Below, piece by piece: positions 49,640-58,080 of a stretch of DNA of 64,000 nucleotides. Source of the stretch: Enterovirga rhinocerotis (GTDB taxonomy: Bacteria; Pseudomonadota; Alphaproteobacteria; Rhizobiales; Beijerinckiaceae); NCBI RefSeq assembly GCF_004363955.1, contig NZ_SNZR01000011.1, forward strand, positions 992,001 through 1,056,000, written 5' to 3'. How positions within the stretch are numbered: the first letter of the stretch is position 1; every line of letters begins with the position of its first letter. The notes beneath the pieces were generated by a model. It worked only from the letters and a program-made list of their open reading frames with translations. It was not told the origin of the DNA and ran no database searches. A program made the position numbers and the translations under genes.

Positions 49640-50407
49640 CTAGAGGTCATTCGCGCCGACCGCGCCGTATCCGGCATCGTCCGGGATGGTCACGCGGCGC
49701 CGGCCGTCGATCGTGACGACCTCGGGCAGGACGGTGCGGATAGGACGCGACGCGGCGCCGGCGAAGGCTTCGGCGGCCGAGTTCGAACGCGCCAGCAGCT
49801 CGAGATTGAGCCGCGTCGGGAAAATGATGGTGCGCTCGCCGGCCGCTCCGAGCCGCAGGGCCTCCGCCGGTGCGATCCATTCGGCATCGACCGTCTCGCA
49901 GCCGTCGCAGGCCGCGACCTGATCGGGCGGGGCGGCCATCAGATAGAAATGGGTGTCGAAGCGCTTCGGCAGCGGCGTCGGCGTGATCCAGTGGGCGAAC
50001 CGCGTCATGGCCGACAGGTCGAGGTCGAGCCCGAGTTCGGTCATGAAGGTGATGAAGGGCAGCTTGCCCGTCGCGACCGCCTCGCGGGCCGCCGCCGCCC
50101 GGTTTCCGAGGGCGGGGATCGCGTCGCGCTCGTCCCGCGCGAGGAGGATGCCCGATTCTTCGAAGGCCTCGCGGGCCGCGCAGATGCGCAGCGCCCGCTC
50201 CTCGTCGGAGAGCCCGTCGAGGCCGTGGACCCGTCCCGTCCAGGCCGGGTCGCGGTCGCTCGGATCGAGCTTGCCGCCCGGAAAGACGAGCGCGCCGGAG
50301 GCGAAGTCGATGCGATGGTGACGGCGCACCATCAGCACCTCGAGATCGGGCGTCTCGCGGACCAGCATGACGGTCGCGGCGGGGAGGGCGGGGGCGGCAT
50401 CCTGCAT
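49640..50407 (-). CDS. Nudix hydrolase (NUDT19-like)
   Basis: The 255-residue protein has a Nudix box split by an insertion: GGKLDPSDRDPAW... then ICAAREAFEESGILLARDE (REx2EE intact). This layout is that of RP2/NUDT19-type CoA pyrophosphatases. The gene has ATG 50407; the longer frame to 50557 adds a non-conserved extension. The metC gene is divergent. Confidence 0.85.
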   Translation of the reverse strand: MQDAAPALPAATVMLVRETPDLEVLMVRRHHRIDFASGALVFPGGKLDPSDRDPAWTGRVHGLDGLSDEERALRICAAREAFEESGILLARDERDAIPALGNRAAAAREAVATGKLPFITFMTELGLDLDLSAMTRFAHWITPTPLPKRFDTHFYLMAAPPDQVAACDGCETVDAEWIAPAEALRLGAAGERTIIFPTRLNLELLARSNSAAEAFAGAASRPIRTVLPEVVTIDGRRRVTIPDDAGYGAVGANDL

Positions 50408-50568
50408 GCATCTGTCCTGGCAAAGGGCGAGGCGGTTGTCGACTGGTCCGTTCGGCCTCCCGCCGGGAGCGCAGCGCAGGGGCGACTTTTGACGCTTGCA
50501 CTCGCCCGGCCTCTCGCGTTCACCTGCCGGCGCCCCTTCGGGGCTCAGCAGGATCACGCCGGAACGAC

Positions 50569-51753
50569 ATGCCCCAGAAGCCCTCCTCCCATCTCGGCCG
50601 CTATGGCGAGCGCACGCGGCTGGTCCATGCGGGCCGGGATCCCTTCCAGCAGCACGGCTTCGTGAACACCCCGATCTATCGCGGCTCGACGGTGCTCTAT
50701 CCGACGACGGACGACTTCCTGCACCGGCGCGCCCCGTTCACCTACGGCACCCACGGCACGCCGACGATCCGCTCGCTCGAGACGGCCTGGAGCGACCTCG
50801 CGGGCGCGGCGACGACCGTCCTCACCCCCTCCGGCCTCGCGGCCATCACCATCGCCCTGATGAGCGCGGTGAAGGCCGGCGACCACATCCTCGTAACCGA
50901 TTCCGTCTACAGGCCCACCCGCACCTTCTGCGAGGGCATGCTGACGCGCTTCGGGATCGAAACCACCTATTACGATCCCGCCGTCGGAGCGGGCATAGCC
51001 GCCCTGATGCGCCCGAACACGACCGTCGTCTTCACGGAGGCGCCGGGGTCCCAGACCTTCGAGATGCAGGACATCCCCGCCATCGCCAAGATCGCCCATG
51101 CGGCCGGCGCCTGCGTGATGATGGACAACACCTGGGCGACGCCGCTCTTCTTCCCGCCGCACGAGCGGGGCGTCGACATCTGCATCGAGGCCGGCACGAA
51201 ATACCTCTCGGGCGGCTCGGACCTCCTCCTCGGCCTCACCTCGGCCAACGAGGCCTGGGCGAAGAGGCTGCGCACGACGTTCGACGCCTTCGCCATGTGC
51301 GCGGGGCCGGAAGACGTCTTCCTCGGCCTCAGGGGCCTGCGCACCATGGCGCTGCGGCTGCGCGAGCACGAGAAGCAGGCCTTCGACATGGCCCGCTGGC
51401 TCGCGGAGCGGCCGGAGGTCGCGCGCGTCCTCCATCCCGGCCTCGAGAGCGACCCCGGCCATGCGATCTGGAAGCGGGATTTCACCGGCGCCTCGGGCCT
51501 CTTCACGGTGATCCTGAAGGAGGCCTCGCCGGCCGCGCTCGCCGCCATGCTCGACGGGCTCGAACTCTTCGGGATGGGTGCCTCCTGGGGCGGGTTCGAG
51601 AGCCTCGTCCTGCCCTTCGATCCGGCGACCTACCGCACCGCGACGCGCTGGCAGGCCGAAGGCCCGGCGCTCCGCTTCCATATCGGACTCGAGGACCTCG
51701 ACGACCTGAAGCGCGACCTCGACGCGGGCTTCGCCCGGCTGCGGGCGGGGTAG
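50569..51753 (+). CDS. metC: Cystathionine beta-lyase
   Basis: The 394-residue PLP enzyme of the Cys/Met metabolism family starts RYGERTRLVHAGRDPFQQHGFVNTPIYRGSTVLYP. MDNTWATPLFF holds the Asp on the PLP ring, AGTKYLSGGSDLLLG the Schiff-base Lys, and GAGPED... SWGGFESLVLPF the C-terminal loop. It cleaves cystathionine to homocysteine, pyruvate and ammonia. Specificity relative to gamma-lyases rests on the YGTHGTPTIRSLE and SWGGFESL loops. Confidence 0.9.
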   Translation: MPQKPSSHLGRYGERTRLVHAGRDPFQQHGFVNTPIYRGSTVLYPTTDDFLHRRAPFTYGTHGTPTIRSLETAWSDLAGAATTVLTPSGLAAITIALMSAVKAGDHILVTDSVYRPTRTFCEGMLTRFGIETTYYDPAVGAGIAALMRPNTTVVFTEAPGSQTFEMQDIPAIAKIAHAAGACVMMDNTWATPLFFPPHERGVDICIEAGTKYLSGGSDLLLGLTSANEAWAKRLRTTFDAFAMCAGPEDVFLGLRGLRTMALRLREHEKQAFDMARWLAERPEVARVLHPGLESDPGHAIWKRDFTGASGLFTVILKEASPAALAAMLDGLELFGMGASWGGFESLVLPFDPATYRTATRWQAEGPALRFHIGLEDLDDLKRDLDAGFARLRAG

Positions 51754-51756
51754 GAG

Positions 51757-51870
51757 AGCGACCTCCGCTTCTCCCCCTGCGGAGGAAGTCCGGTCACGCG
51801 TCGGCGTAACCGGATCAGGGGTCGGGAGACACGGCGTCTCTGGAGCGTGCGCACCCCTCGCCCTGTCGAC
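51757..51870. repeat. Diverged palindromic repeat half-element
   Basis: CTTCTCCCCCTGCGGAGGAAG and a later GATCAGGGGTCGGGAGACACGG...ACCCCTCG are weaker relatives of the 28.2-kb element (CTTCTCCC...GGAGAAGG core and CAGGGGT/ACCCCT ends). It fills the gap between metC and the beta-lactamase. Confidence 0.4.
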
Positions 51871-51883
51871 GCCGGAGCGCCTG

Positions 51884-52750
51884 TCACCACAGCCCGAGCT
51901 GCTTCAGCGCCTTCAGCGCGATCTCCTTGCGCGCCCTGGCGTGTTCGGGCTTCGTGATGTCGAGGTTGAGGGCGAAGGTCGCCGTCACCGCGCCGTCCTT
52001 CCTGATCCAGCCGACGAACCAGCCGAGCTCCGGCGTCGTCGTGAAGACGTAGCCGGTCTTGGCGTAGAGCCGGCCTTTCTCGCTCTCCTCCTGGAGGAGA
52101 GGTTGCGCCATCGCCTCGATATGGTCCGTCTGGAAGGGGAGGCGGCCGGCCAGCATGCGGTCGAGGAAGCCGACCTGATCGGCGGCCGTGATCTTCAGCG
52201 CTCCGGTCAGCCAGAAATCGTCGAGCGTGTCGTCCGTGACGACGGCCGGCCCGTAATTCATGCGGACGAGGAACTCGTTATAGGAGGCGACGCCGATCCG
52301 CCCGGCGATCGTCTGGTAGACGGGAATGCAGGAATTCACGAGCGCGGCCGCGAGCGTGATCGGGGCGTCGCAGGCCGGCGGCAGGATCGGCTTGCCGCGC
52401 ACGAGATAGGGCTGAGCCGGCGGAGCGAAGACCTCGTCCATCCCCGAGGCGGCGCCGAGACGCAGCGCGAGCAGGGTGTTCGGGATCTTGAACGTAGATG
52501 AGGGCGAGTAGGGCGTCCGTGCCCGCGCCTCGTCGGAGACCACGGTCGTGTCGCGGCCATAGGCGTGGACGACGATCGTCCCCGTCGTGCCGGCCTCCGC
52601 GAACAGCGCCCCGAGATCCGGCTTCTCCTCCACGTGCTGGGCCCGCGCGCCGCTGACGGCGGCGACGAGCGCAAGGACGGCGATCGGGACGAGACGGCGG
52701 AGCGCGTGCGCGCGCCGCGCCTGGATGCATTGGGTCGTGTCTTCTGGCAT
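51884..52750 (-). CDS. Class D (OXA-type) beta-lactamase
   Basis: The 288-residue precursor has a signal peptide (RLVPIAVLALVAAVSGARA) and the class D set: catalytic Ser85-T-F-Lys88 (SSTFKIPNTLLAL), Ser140-C-I (NSCIPVYQTIAGRIG), FWLTGALKI with the conserved Trp180, and Lys231-T-G (AKTGYV). The usual YGN motif reads YGP (MNYGPAV, 166-168), a departure. Whether it confers resistance cannot be told; many are chromosomal and silent. No mobile element is adjacent. Confidence 0.9.
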   Translation of the reverse strand: MPEDTTQCIQARRAHALRRLVPIAVLALVAAVSGARAQHVEEKPDLGALFAEAGTTGTIVVHAYGRDTTVVSDEARARTPYSPSSTFKIPNTLLALRLGAASGMDEVFAPPAQPYLVRGKPILPPACDAPITLAAALVNSCIPVYQTIAGRIGVASYNEFLVRMNYGPAVVTDDTLDDFWLTGALKITAADQVGFLDRMLAGRLPFQTDHIEAMAQPLLQEESEKGRLYAKTGYVFTTTPELGWFVGWIRKDGAVTATFALNLDITKPEHARARKEIALKALKQLGLW

Positions 52751-52765
52751 CGGCGAGCCCTCCGT

Positions 52766-52793
52766 CGCGCCCCGATCCGCGACATCGGGCGCG
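52766..52793 (-). terminator. Hairpin between TauE/SafE gene and beta-lactamase gene
   Basis: GCGC-CCGAT pairs with ATCGG-GCGC around a seven-base loop with one bulge. It lies after the stop of the TauE/SafE gene on the minus strand. No U-tract is seen. Confidence 0.4.
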
Positions 52794-52822
52794 GCAGGAC
52801 TATCTGCCCGTTCCGGTCGCTC

Positions 52823-53584
52823 TTACGTGCTCCAGATCACGCGCGATCCGTCGACGATCAGCTTCAGTCCGATCGCGACCAGCAGCCAGTAGATGATCGT
52901 ATAGAAGCGCTCGGGTGGGATCCGGCGGACGAGCCAGATTCCGGCAAAGGTCGCGAGGATCGCGAGCGGCAGGAGCCCCGCCGCGATGGCGAGATTTGCC
53001 GACGACATCTCCCCGAGCGCGATGAAGGCCGGAAGCTTCGCGAGGTTCACGGCGGCGAAGAAGAGCGCCCCCGTCCCGACGAAGACGGGCGGCGGCAGAC
53101 GCTGCGGCATGGTGTAGATCTGGAAGGGCGGGCCGCCTGCATGGGCGATCATGCTGGTGAAGCCCGAGATCGCACCCCAGATCGTGCCGCCCAGCACGGT
53201 CGCCTTCGTGGCCGGACCCTTGGGCTTGTTCCCCGCGGTCAGGCGGCGGATCGCGAAGCCGAGCGAGATCAGCCCGATCACGAGCGAGACCGCGGCGTCG
53301 GAGACCATGGTGGCGAGAAGGTAGCCGGCGAGGATGCCGACGAGCGCCCCCGGCATCAGGGTGGCGAGGTTCCAGGCGTCGAATTCCCGGCGGAAGGACC
53401 AGACCGAGACGACGTCCTGCGCGATCAGGAGCGGCAGCATGATCGCGGCGGCTTGGACGGGCGGCATCACGAGCGACATCAGGGGGAGGGCGAGGAGCCC
53501 GAGCCCGCCGAAGCCGCCCTTGGCGAGGCCCATCAGGATGACCGCCGGGATCGTCGCGGCGAGGAAGGCGGCGTCGAAGGCCAT
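52823..53584 (-). CDS. Sulfite exporter TauE/SafE family protein
   Basis: The 253-residue protein has about eight membrane helices and the family start AFLAATIPAVILMGLAKGGFGGLG with GLLALPLMSLVMPPVQAAAIMLPLLIAQD; TSMIAHAGGPPFQIYTMP is the second conserved half. Members export sulfite, sulfoacetate or related anions. No sulfur gene is nearby except metC. Confidence 0.87.
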   Translation of the reverse strand: MAFDAAFLAATIPAVILMGLAKGGFGGLGLLALPLMSLVMPPVQAAAIMLPLLIAQDVVSVWSFRREFDAWNLATLMPGALVGILAGYLLATMVSDAAVSLVIGLISLGFAIRRLTAGNKPKGPATKATVLGGTIWGAISGFTSMIAHAGGPPFQIYTMPQRLPPPVFVGTGALFFAAVNLAKLPAFIALGEMSSANLAIAAGLLPLAILATFAGIWLVRRIPPERFYTIIYWLLVAIGLKLIVDGSRVIWST

Positions 53585-53608
53585 GGAACGCTGCCCGCCG
53601 CCTTGCGA

Positions 53609-53953
53609 TCAGGAGACCTTCTGGCGCTCGGCCTTGGCTTCCCTGCGCTCCTTGAGGATCAGCTGCAGGTTCCGGACGTAGATGAAGACCGAGAGCACCT
53701 GGCCGATGATGATGATCGGCTCCCGCTTCACGAGGCCGTAGATCAGCGTGAGCAGTCCGCCGGCCATCGAGAAGAACCAGAAGGCCATCGGGATGACGCT
53801 GCGCCCCTCCTTCTCGCTGGCGAGCCATTGCACGACGAAGCGCATGGCGAAGAGCACCTGCGCGACGATGCCGAAGACGAGCCAGAGATCGAACTTGGCG
53901 ACGAAGACGTCGTAGAGGTAGTCGCCGATATCGCGAGACAGCTGGATCAGCAC
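53609..53953 (-). CDS. Lipid-A-disaccharide synthase N-terminal domain protein (LABNT)
   Basis: The 114-residue protein has three membrane helices (LWLVFGIVAQVLFAMRFVVQWLASEK; VIPMAFWFFSMAGGLLTLIYGLV; PIIIIGQVLSVFIYVRNLQLI), the LABNT fold with the RFVVQWLASEKEGRSVIPMAFW signature. Stand-alone versions accompany GT2/GT39 genes that modify lipid A or polyprenyl sugars. The GTG start at 53953 lies four bases after the GT2 stop; the open frame upstream to 54100 is a shadow. Confidence 0.85.
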   Translation of the reverse strand: MLIQLSRDIGDYLYDVFVAKFDLWLVFGIVAQVLFAMRFVVQWLASEKEGRSVIPMAFWFFSMAGGLLTLIYGLVKREPIIIIGQVLSVFIYVRNLQLILKERREAKAERQKVS

Positions 53954-53957
53954 GGCG

Positions 53958-54689
53958 CTACTCCACGATCCTCTGGACCCGCTTGCGGCGGCGCAGGAGC
54001 CACCAGACTCCGAACAGGTCCAGGATGCCGCTCCAGAGGCGATCGAAGAAGCCGTAATGCGACGTGCCGGCCATGCGCGGCCGGTCGACCACGTCGACAT
54101 GGACCACGCCGTAGCCCTCGCGTTTCGTCAGCGCGGGCAGGAAGCGGTGCAGCGAATCGAAGAAGGGCAGGGCGAGGAAGAGGTCCCGCCGGATGACCTT
54201 GTGGCCGCAGGCCGTATCGCGCGTGTCGTCGTTGAGGATCGCGCGGCGGACGCGGTTCGCGACCTTGGACTGGAGCTTCTTGAAGCGTCCATCGCCGCGC
54301 CGCAGACGCTGGCCCACGGCGAGCCCGATCCCCGGGCCGCCCTTCTCCAGAGCCTCGACCAGCGGGATGACATAGGCCGGATCGTTCTGCCCGTCGCCGT
54401 CGAGGGTCGAGACGATCGGGGCGCGGGCGATACGGATGCCGGTGAGCAGCGCCGCGCTCTTGCCGCAGCTCTCGGCGTGGCGGACGATGCGCAGCCAGGG
54501 GCGCGCCTCGCGCGCCAGCACCGCCAGCGTGTCGTCGGTCGAGCCGTCGACGACATAGACCACCTCGAAGGGGGCGAGGGGAGCGAGGACGCGGTCGAGT
54601 TCCGCGAACTGCTCGGCGATCGAGCCCGACTCGTTCTTGGCCGGGATGACGACCGAGAGGCGAGGCGGTTCGGAGGTCGGCTCGGCCAT
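53958..54689 (-). CDS. Family 2 glycosyltransferase (dolichol-phosphate-mannose-synthase-like)
   Basis: The 243-residue GT2 protein begins RLSVVIPAKNESGSIAEQFAEL and has the metal-binding STLDGDGQNDP (DxD-type) and DTACGHKVIRRDLF. The C-terminus (DLFGVWWLLRRRKRVQ) is basic with one hydrophobic stretch, so it is membrane-attached. Such enzymes make undecaprenyl-phosphate sugars that a GT39 protein then transfers to lipid A or a polymer; the GT39 gene is directly upstream with a two-base gap. Confidence 0.9.
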   Translation of the reverse strand: MAEPTSEPPRLSVVIPAKNESGSIAEQFAELDRVLAPLAPFEVVYVVDGSTDDTLAVLAREARPWLRIVRHAESCGKSAALLTGIRIARAPIVSTLDGDGQNDPAYVIPLVEALEKGGPGIGLAVGQRLRRGDGRFKKLQSKVANRVRRAILNDDTRDTACGHKVIRRDLFLALPFFDSLHRFLPALTKREGYGVVHVDVVDRPRMAGTSHYGFFDRLWSGILDLFGVWWLLRRRKRVQRIVE

Positions 54690-54691
54690 GT

Positions 54692-56410
54692 TCAGCGCGG
54701 GACCCTGTAGAGGCCGAGCTCCTGCCGCCGGCCGCCGTTGATGTTGAAGCCGCGGATGCGGCCGAGCGCCTCGAGATGCGTCACCTGACGCTTCTGCAGC
54801 GCGTCGCGGAAGTCGGAGATGAAGCGCTCCTCGACGATCGTCACGCGGCATCCCGGCCCCGTGGCGAAGGCTGCGGCCTGGTCCGCGCTCTCCACCATCT
54901 CGAGCGAGGTGCCGACGAGGAAGACGAGGCTCGGTTCGCGGTAGCCGAGTGTCGCGACCGCCGGATCGGCGCAGGGAGCGGTGCGCGCGAGCGCCGCGGC
55001 GCGGCCGGACAGCCGCAGCGAATCCAGCACGGGCTGGGCGAGCCCGAAGACGCCGACCGACATCAGCACGGAGGCCGCGATGCTCGCCAGCAGCGAGCGC
55101 GTGACCTCGGCGCGGACGAAGAGGTACCAGGCCCAGAGCGAGACGAGGCAGCCCGCCACCATCAGCGGCAGGCCGAATTCCGGCAGCCGCCCGTCGAGCC
55201 ACCAAGGGCCGAGCGTCACGACGGTCGTGAGGCCGATGGCGACGAGGGGCAGGGCCCCGAAGCCGAGCTTCGCGCCCCAGCGCCACGGCCCCGAGAAGCC
55301 GCGCGAGACCGCGATGACCGTCGCAATGGCGAGGGCGGGGTACAGCGGCATGACATAGTGCGGAAGCTTGGTCGGGACCGCTTCGAAGATCAGCCAGGCC
55401 GGCACCACCCAGGCGATGAGGAAACAGGCCCAATCCTCGCGCCGCTCGCGCAGGACGAGGGGGAGGGCGCCGACGGCCCAGATGGCGCCCGGCCAGAAGG
55501 TGGCGAAATAGGCGACGATGTAGAAGCCGGGAGGCGCGCCGTGCTTCTGCTGGCCCTCGACCACCTTGCCGAGCATGTCGTCGCCGACCGCGAGACGGTA
55601 GAACTCGCCGCCGCTCTTCCAGGCGATCGCGGCGAACCAGGGCACGACCGCCAGCAGCACGAAGACGAGGCCGAGCCAGGGCCGCAGCCCGCCGAGCCAG
55701 CGCAGCGAGCGCTCGCGGAGCGACAGCACGAGCGCGGCGAGGCCCGTGAACATGACGACCATCGGCCCCTTGATCAGGATGCCGATCCCGATGGCGAGCC
55801 AGAAGATCACGACCGTGGAGAGCGGCTGCCGCTCCAATCCTCGCGCCAGCCAAGCACGGGCGAGCGCGCCCATCGCCGCGACGCAGCAAGCGAGCAGCAT
55901 GGCGTCGGTCTTGGCGAGCCTCGCCTCGATCATGAGGATGAGCGAGGTCGCCATCAGCGCGGCGGCGACGAAGGCCTCGCGCCGGCCGGCGAAGGCGAGT
56001 GCCGCCCAATAGGTCAGCAGCACCGCGGCGAGCGCGCCGAGCAGCGAGGGCACCCGGTAGACCGCGATCGTGGTCCGGGCTTCGGGAAGGCCGGTCGCTT
56101 CGGCGAGCTTCACGCTCGCAACCTGCATCCAATGGATGCCGATCGGTTTCTTGTACCGCGGCTCGTCCTGGAAGCGGATGTCCACGTAGTCGCCCGTCTC
56201 GACCATCTGCTTCGAGGCCTGGGCGAAGCGCGGCTCGTCGCGATCCATCGGCTGGAGCGTGACGAAGCCCGGCAGGAAGCAGACGAGCGAGAGGAGCAGC
56301 AGCGCGGCGGCCGCGCGTGCATGGCTGCCTTCGATGAAGGCGAGAAGGCGTTCGGACCAGGAGGTGGCTCGGCCCGAGAGGGTTTGGGAGGTCGCGGCGA
56401 TGCCGGGCAT
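54692..56410 (-). CDS. Family 39 (ArnT-like) glycosyltransferase
   Basis: The 572-residue polytopic protein has the GT-C start: QPMDRDEPRFAQASKQMVETGDYVDIRFQDEPRYKKPIGIHWMQVASVKLAE, with the acidic DRDEPR loop and the KPIGIHW region, and about twelve membrane helices. ArnT-like enzymes transfer a sugar from undecaprenyl phosphate to lipid A or another acceptor in the periplasm. The C-terminal soluble domain (about 150 residues) is typical. Together with the GT2 and LABNT genes it forms one operon for envelope sugar modification. Confidence 0.9.
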   Translation of the reverse strand: MPGIAATSQTLSGRATSWSERLLAFIEGSHARAAAALLLLSLVCFLPGFVTLQPMDRDEPRFAQASKQMVETGDYVDIRFQDEPRYKKPIGIHWMQVASVKLAEATGLPEARTTIAVYRVPSLLGALAAVLLTYWAALAFAGRREAFVAAALMATSLILMIEARLAKTDAMLLACCVAAMGALARAWLARGLERQPLSTVVIFWLAIGIGILIKGPMVVMFTGLAALVLSLRERSLRWLGGLRPWLGLVFVLLAVVPWFAAIAWKSGGEFYRLAVGDDMLGKVVEGQQKHGAPPGFYIVAYFATFWPGAIWAVGALPLVLRERREDWACFLIAWVVPAWLIFEAVPTKLPHYVMPLYPALAIATVIAVSRGFSGPWRWGAKLGFGALPLVAIGLTTVVTLGPWWLDGRLPEFGLPLMVAGCLVSLWAWYLFVRAEVTRSLLASIAASVLMSVGVFGLAQPVLDSLRLSGRAAALARTAPCADPAVATLGYREPSLVFLVGTSLEMVESADQAAAFATGPGCRVTIVEERFISDFRDALQKRQVTHLEALGRIRGFNINGGRRQELGLYRVPR

Positions 56411-56544
56411 CGGGGGCGGGGTCTCGTCGATGAGGCGAAACCGGGCGTGTCGGGCAATCGGCCCGCGAAGTCAAACGCCGGACAGCGGAGTTCGGCCTCC
56501 GAGCCATGCGGCATCGGAGCGCCTCCACGCCGCCCAGACAGGCG

Positions 56545-56568
56545 AAGCCCGGCCGAGTGGCCGGGCTT
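56545..56568 (-). terminator. Hairpin after the PRC-barrel gene
   Basis: AAGCCCGGCC (56545-56554) and GGCCGGGCTT (56559-56568) form a perfect 10-bp stem with a four-base loop, 27 bases past the stop of the PRC-barrel gene. A second short stem (CCCC-GAAA-GGGG) precedes it. No long U-tract follows. Confidence 0.5.
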
Positions 56569-56594
56569 CTGACAACCCCGAAAGGGGGCTCAAG

Positions 56595-57236
56595 TCACTG
56601 GCGGGTCGCCGGAGCCGGCGCGTTGGACGCCTTCTCGCCGAAATACTCGAAGGTCGGCGCCGATTCGAGCTGGGCCTTCGTCAGCGCGACCTTTCCGTGG
56701 GCCGGATAGCCGTTATACGCCGCCTGCTCGGCAGGGCTGCGCGTGGCTGTCGCCGGAGGCGTCGTTCCGGCCGCGGTCGGCGCGCGCGTGGCCGTGCTGC
56801 CGGTCGCGGTCGGCTCCGTCCGCGCGGCGCTCTTCGTGGGCGGCGCGTCGTTCGACCAGGTCACGGCCGACCACGGCATCGCGACCGACTTCTGGCCGAT
56901 GCCGAGGAAGCCGCCGACGCCCACCACGACCGCCTTGGCCATGCCCTTGTCGTCGAGGATCACCTCGCTGACGTCGCCGATCTTCTCGTTCTCGCTGCCA
57001 TAGATGTCGACGCCGACGAATTTCGAGGCGCGGAACTCACCGACGCCCTGGCTCGTCACGAAGCTGCCCGAGGCCGCCATCGGCGCAGGGGGCGTCGTCG
57101 GTGCAGTCGTGGTCGGCGCAGTCGTGGCCGGTGCGGTCGCGTCCGATGTCTGCGCCATGGCTCCGCCGGCCACGAGGCTGGTCGAGAGCAGAAGGGCCGC
57201 GAAAGTAGTTCCCATCGTCGTGGATCGCATCGTCAT
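56595..57236 (-). CDS. PRC-barrel domain secreted protein
   Basis: The 213-residue protein has a signal peptide (TTFAALLLSTSLVAGGAMAQ), a Thr/Pro/Ala-rich linker and a PRC-barrel domain at about 62-125 (FRASKFVGVDIYGSENEKIGDVSEVILDDKGMAKAVVVGVGGFLGIGQKSVAMPWSAVTW). The C-terminal linker is also low-complexity. Stand-alone PRC proteins are found in periplasm of this order; function unclear. Confidence 0.85.
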   Translation of the reverse strand: MTMRSTTMGTTFAALLLSTSLVAGGAMAQTSDATAPATTAPTTTAPTTPPAPMAASGSFVTSQGVGEFRASKFVGVDIYGSENEKIGDVSEVILDDKGMAKAVVVGVGGFLGIGQKSVAMPWSAVTWSNDAPPTKSAARTEPTATGSTATRAPTAAGTTPPATATRSPAEQAAYNGYPAHGKVALTKAQLESAPTFEYFGEKASNAPAPATRQ

Positions 57237-57489
57237 CTCCCTGATCGTTCACGCGCCAGGCGCGCTTCGATGAGATAACGACGATCGTCCGGAGGGGTTC
57301 GACCCAACCTGGACTGTTCGGCCTGTTGCGGCGGGTATTGTCTAAAATCGGACGTTTGAAGCTTCGGTGTTCGCTCGGTTCATCGTCCGATCCAATGGCT
57401 AAGCTTGGGTTGTGCCATTTGCGACTGGGCGGCGTCTGCCGAATTGGCTCGACCTCGCCACCGCCCGATCCACCGATCGAGCCGCGTCG

Positions 57490-57951
57490 CTACCCTCTCA
57501 CCCCCAGGATCACCCGGCGATGGCGGACGCCGTATCCGCGAGGCAAGGGGGCCCGTGCCTCGTAGTGGGTCGGCAAGCCGCCAAGATTCAGAGCGGAGAC
57601 GGGGATGTAGGTGGCGGCAGGCGGCATCGGGCAGCTGAACGGAAGGCGCTCGTAGCAGGACGGCCAGCGGGGATGGGTGACGCGCCAGGGCCACACGATC
57701 CGATGACCCCCGACCACGTAGGAACCGCCACGGTGCCGAACATGGCTCCGGTGATGACGGTGCGCATGATGACGCACCTGTCGATGATGGACGTGTCGAT
57801 GACCGACATGCCGACGATGGCTGGCATAGGCTTCGGCACCGGCCGCCGTGACGGCGGGTGCGGGCTCTGCGGCTCGGACCTGCCCGGTCATCGCCAGGGC
57901 GATGCCCATCGATCCGGCCAGCGCCAGAGCCAGCGTCATCACACGTCGCAT
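57490..57951 (-). CDS. Secreted histidine-rich protein, 153 aa
   Basis: The signal peptide (RRVMTLALALAGSMGIALAMTGQVRA, cleavage near 27) is followed by a run of roughly 30 His and Arg residues (HRRHVGHRHVHHRQVRHHAH...) at about residues 45-75, then a Pro/Cys-containing end (SCYERLPFSCPMPPA). The His-rich segment suggests metal binding, but short His/Arg tracts also occur in disordered basic proteins. No close family is named. Confidence 0.7.
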   Translation of the reverse strand: MRRVMTLALALAGSMGIALAMTGQVRAAEPAPAVTAAGAEAYASHRRHVGHRHVHHRQVRHHAHRHHRSHVRHRGGSYVVGGHRIVWPWRVTHPRWPSCYERLPFSCPMPPAATYIPVSALNLGGLPTHYEARAPLPRGYGVRHRRVILGVRG

Positions 57952-58080
57952 CGTCACGCCCGCTTCTCCGATCGCATCGGCCGTCAAGCCGCGGCGCCGG
58001 GCGTAGTTCCAGCTTCGCCTCGATTTGGCAATCTCTCCATGCGAGTCCTAGCCAACCACTGATTCGGCCCGATCCGCGCC

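Noticed and set aside
50410-50568. Riboswitch upstream of metC
   Set aside because: I looked for a SAM-type leader in the 160 bases but saw no conserved stem pattern; the gap is short and shared with the divergent Nudix gene.
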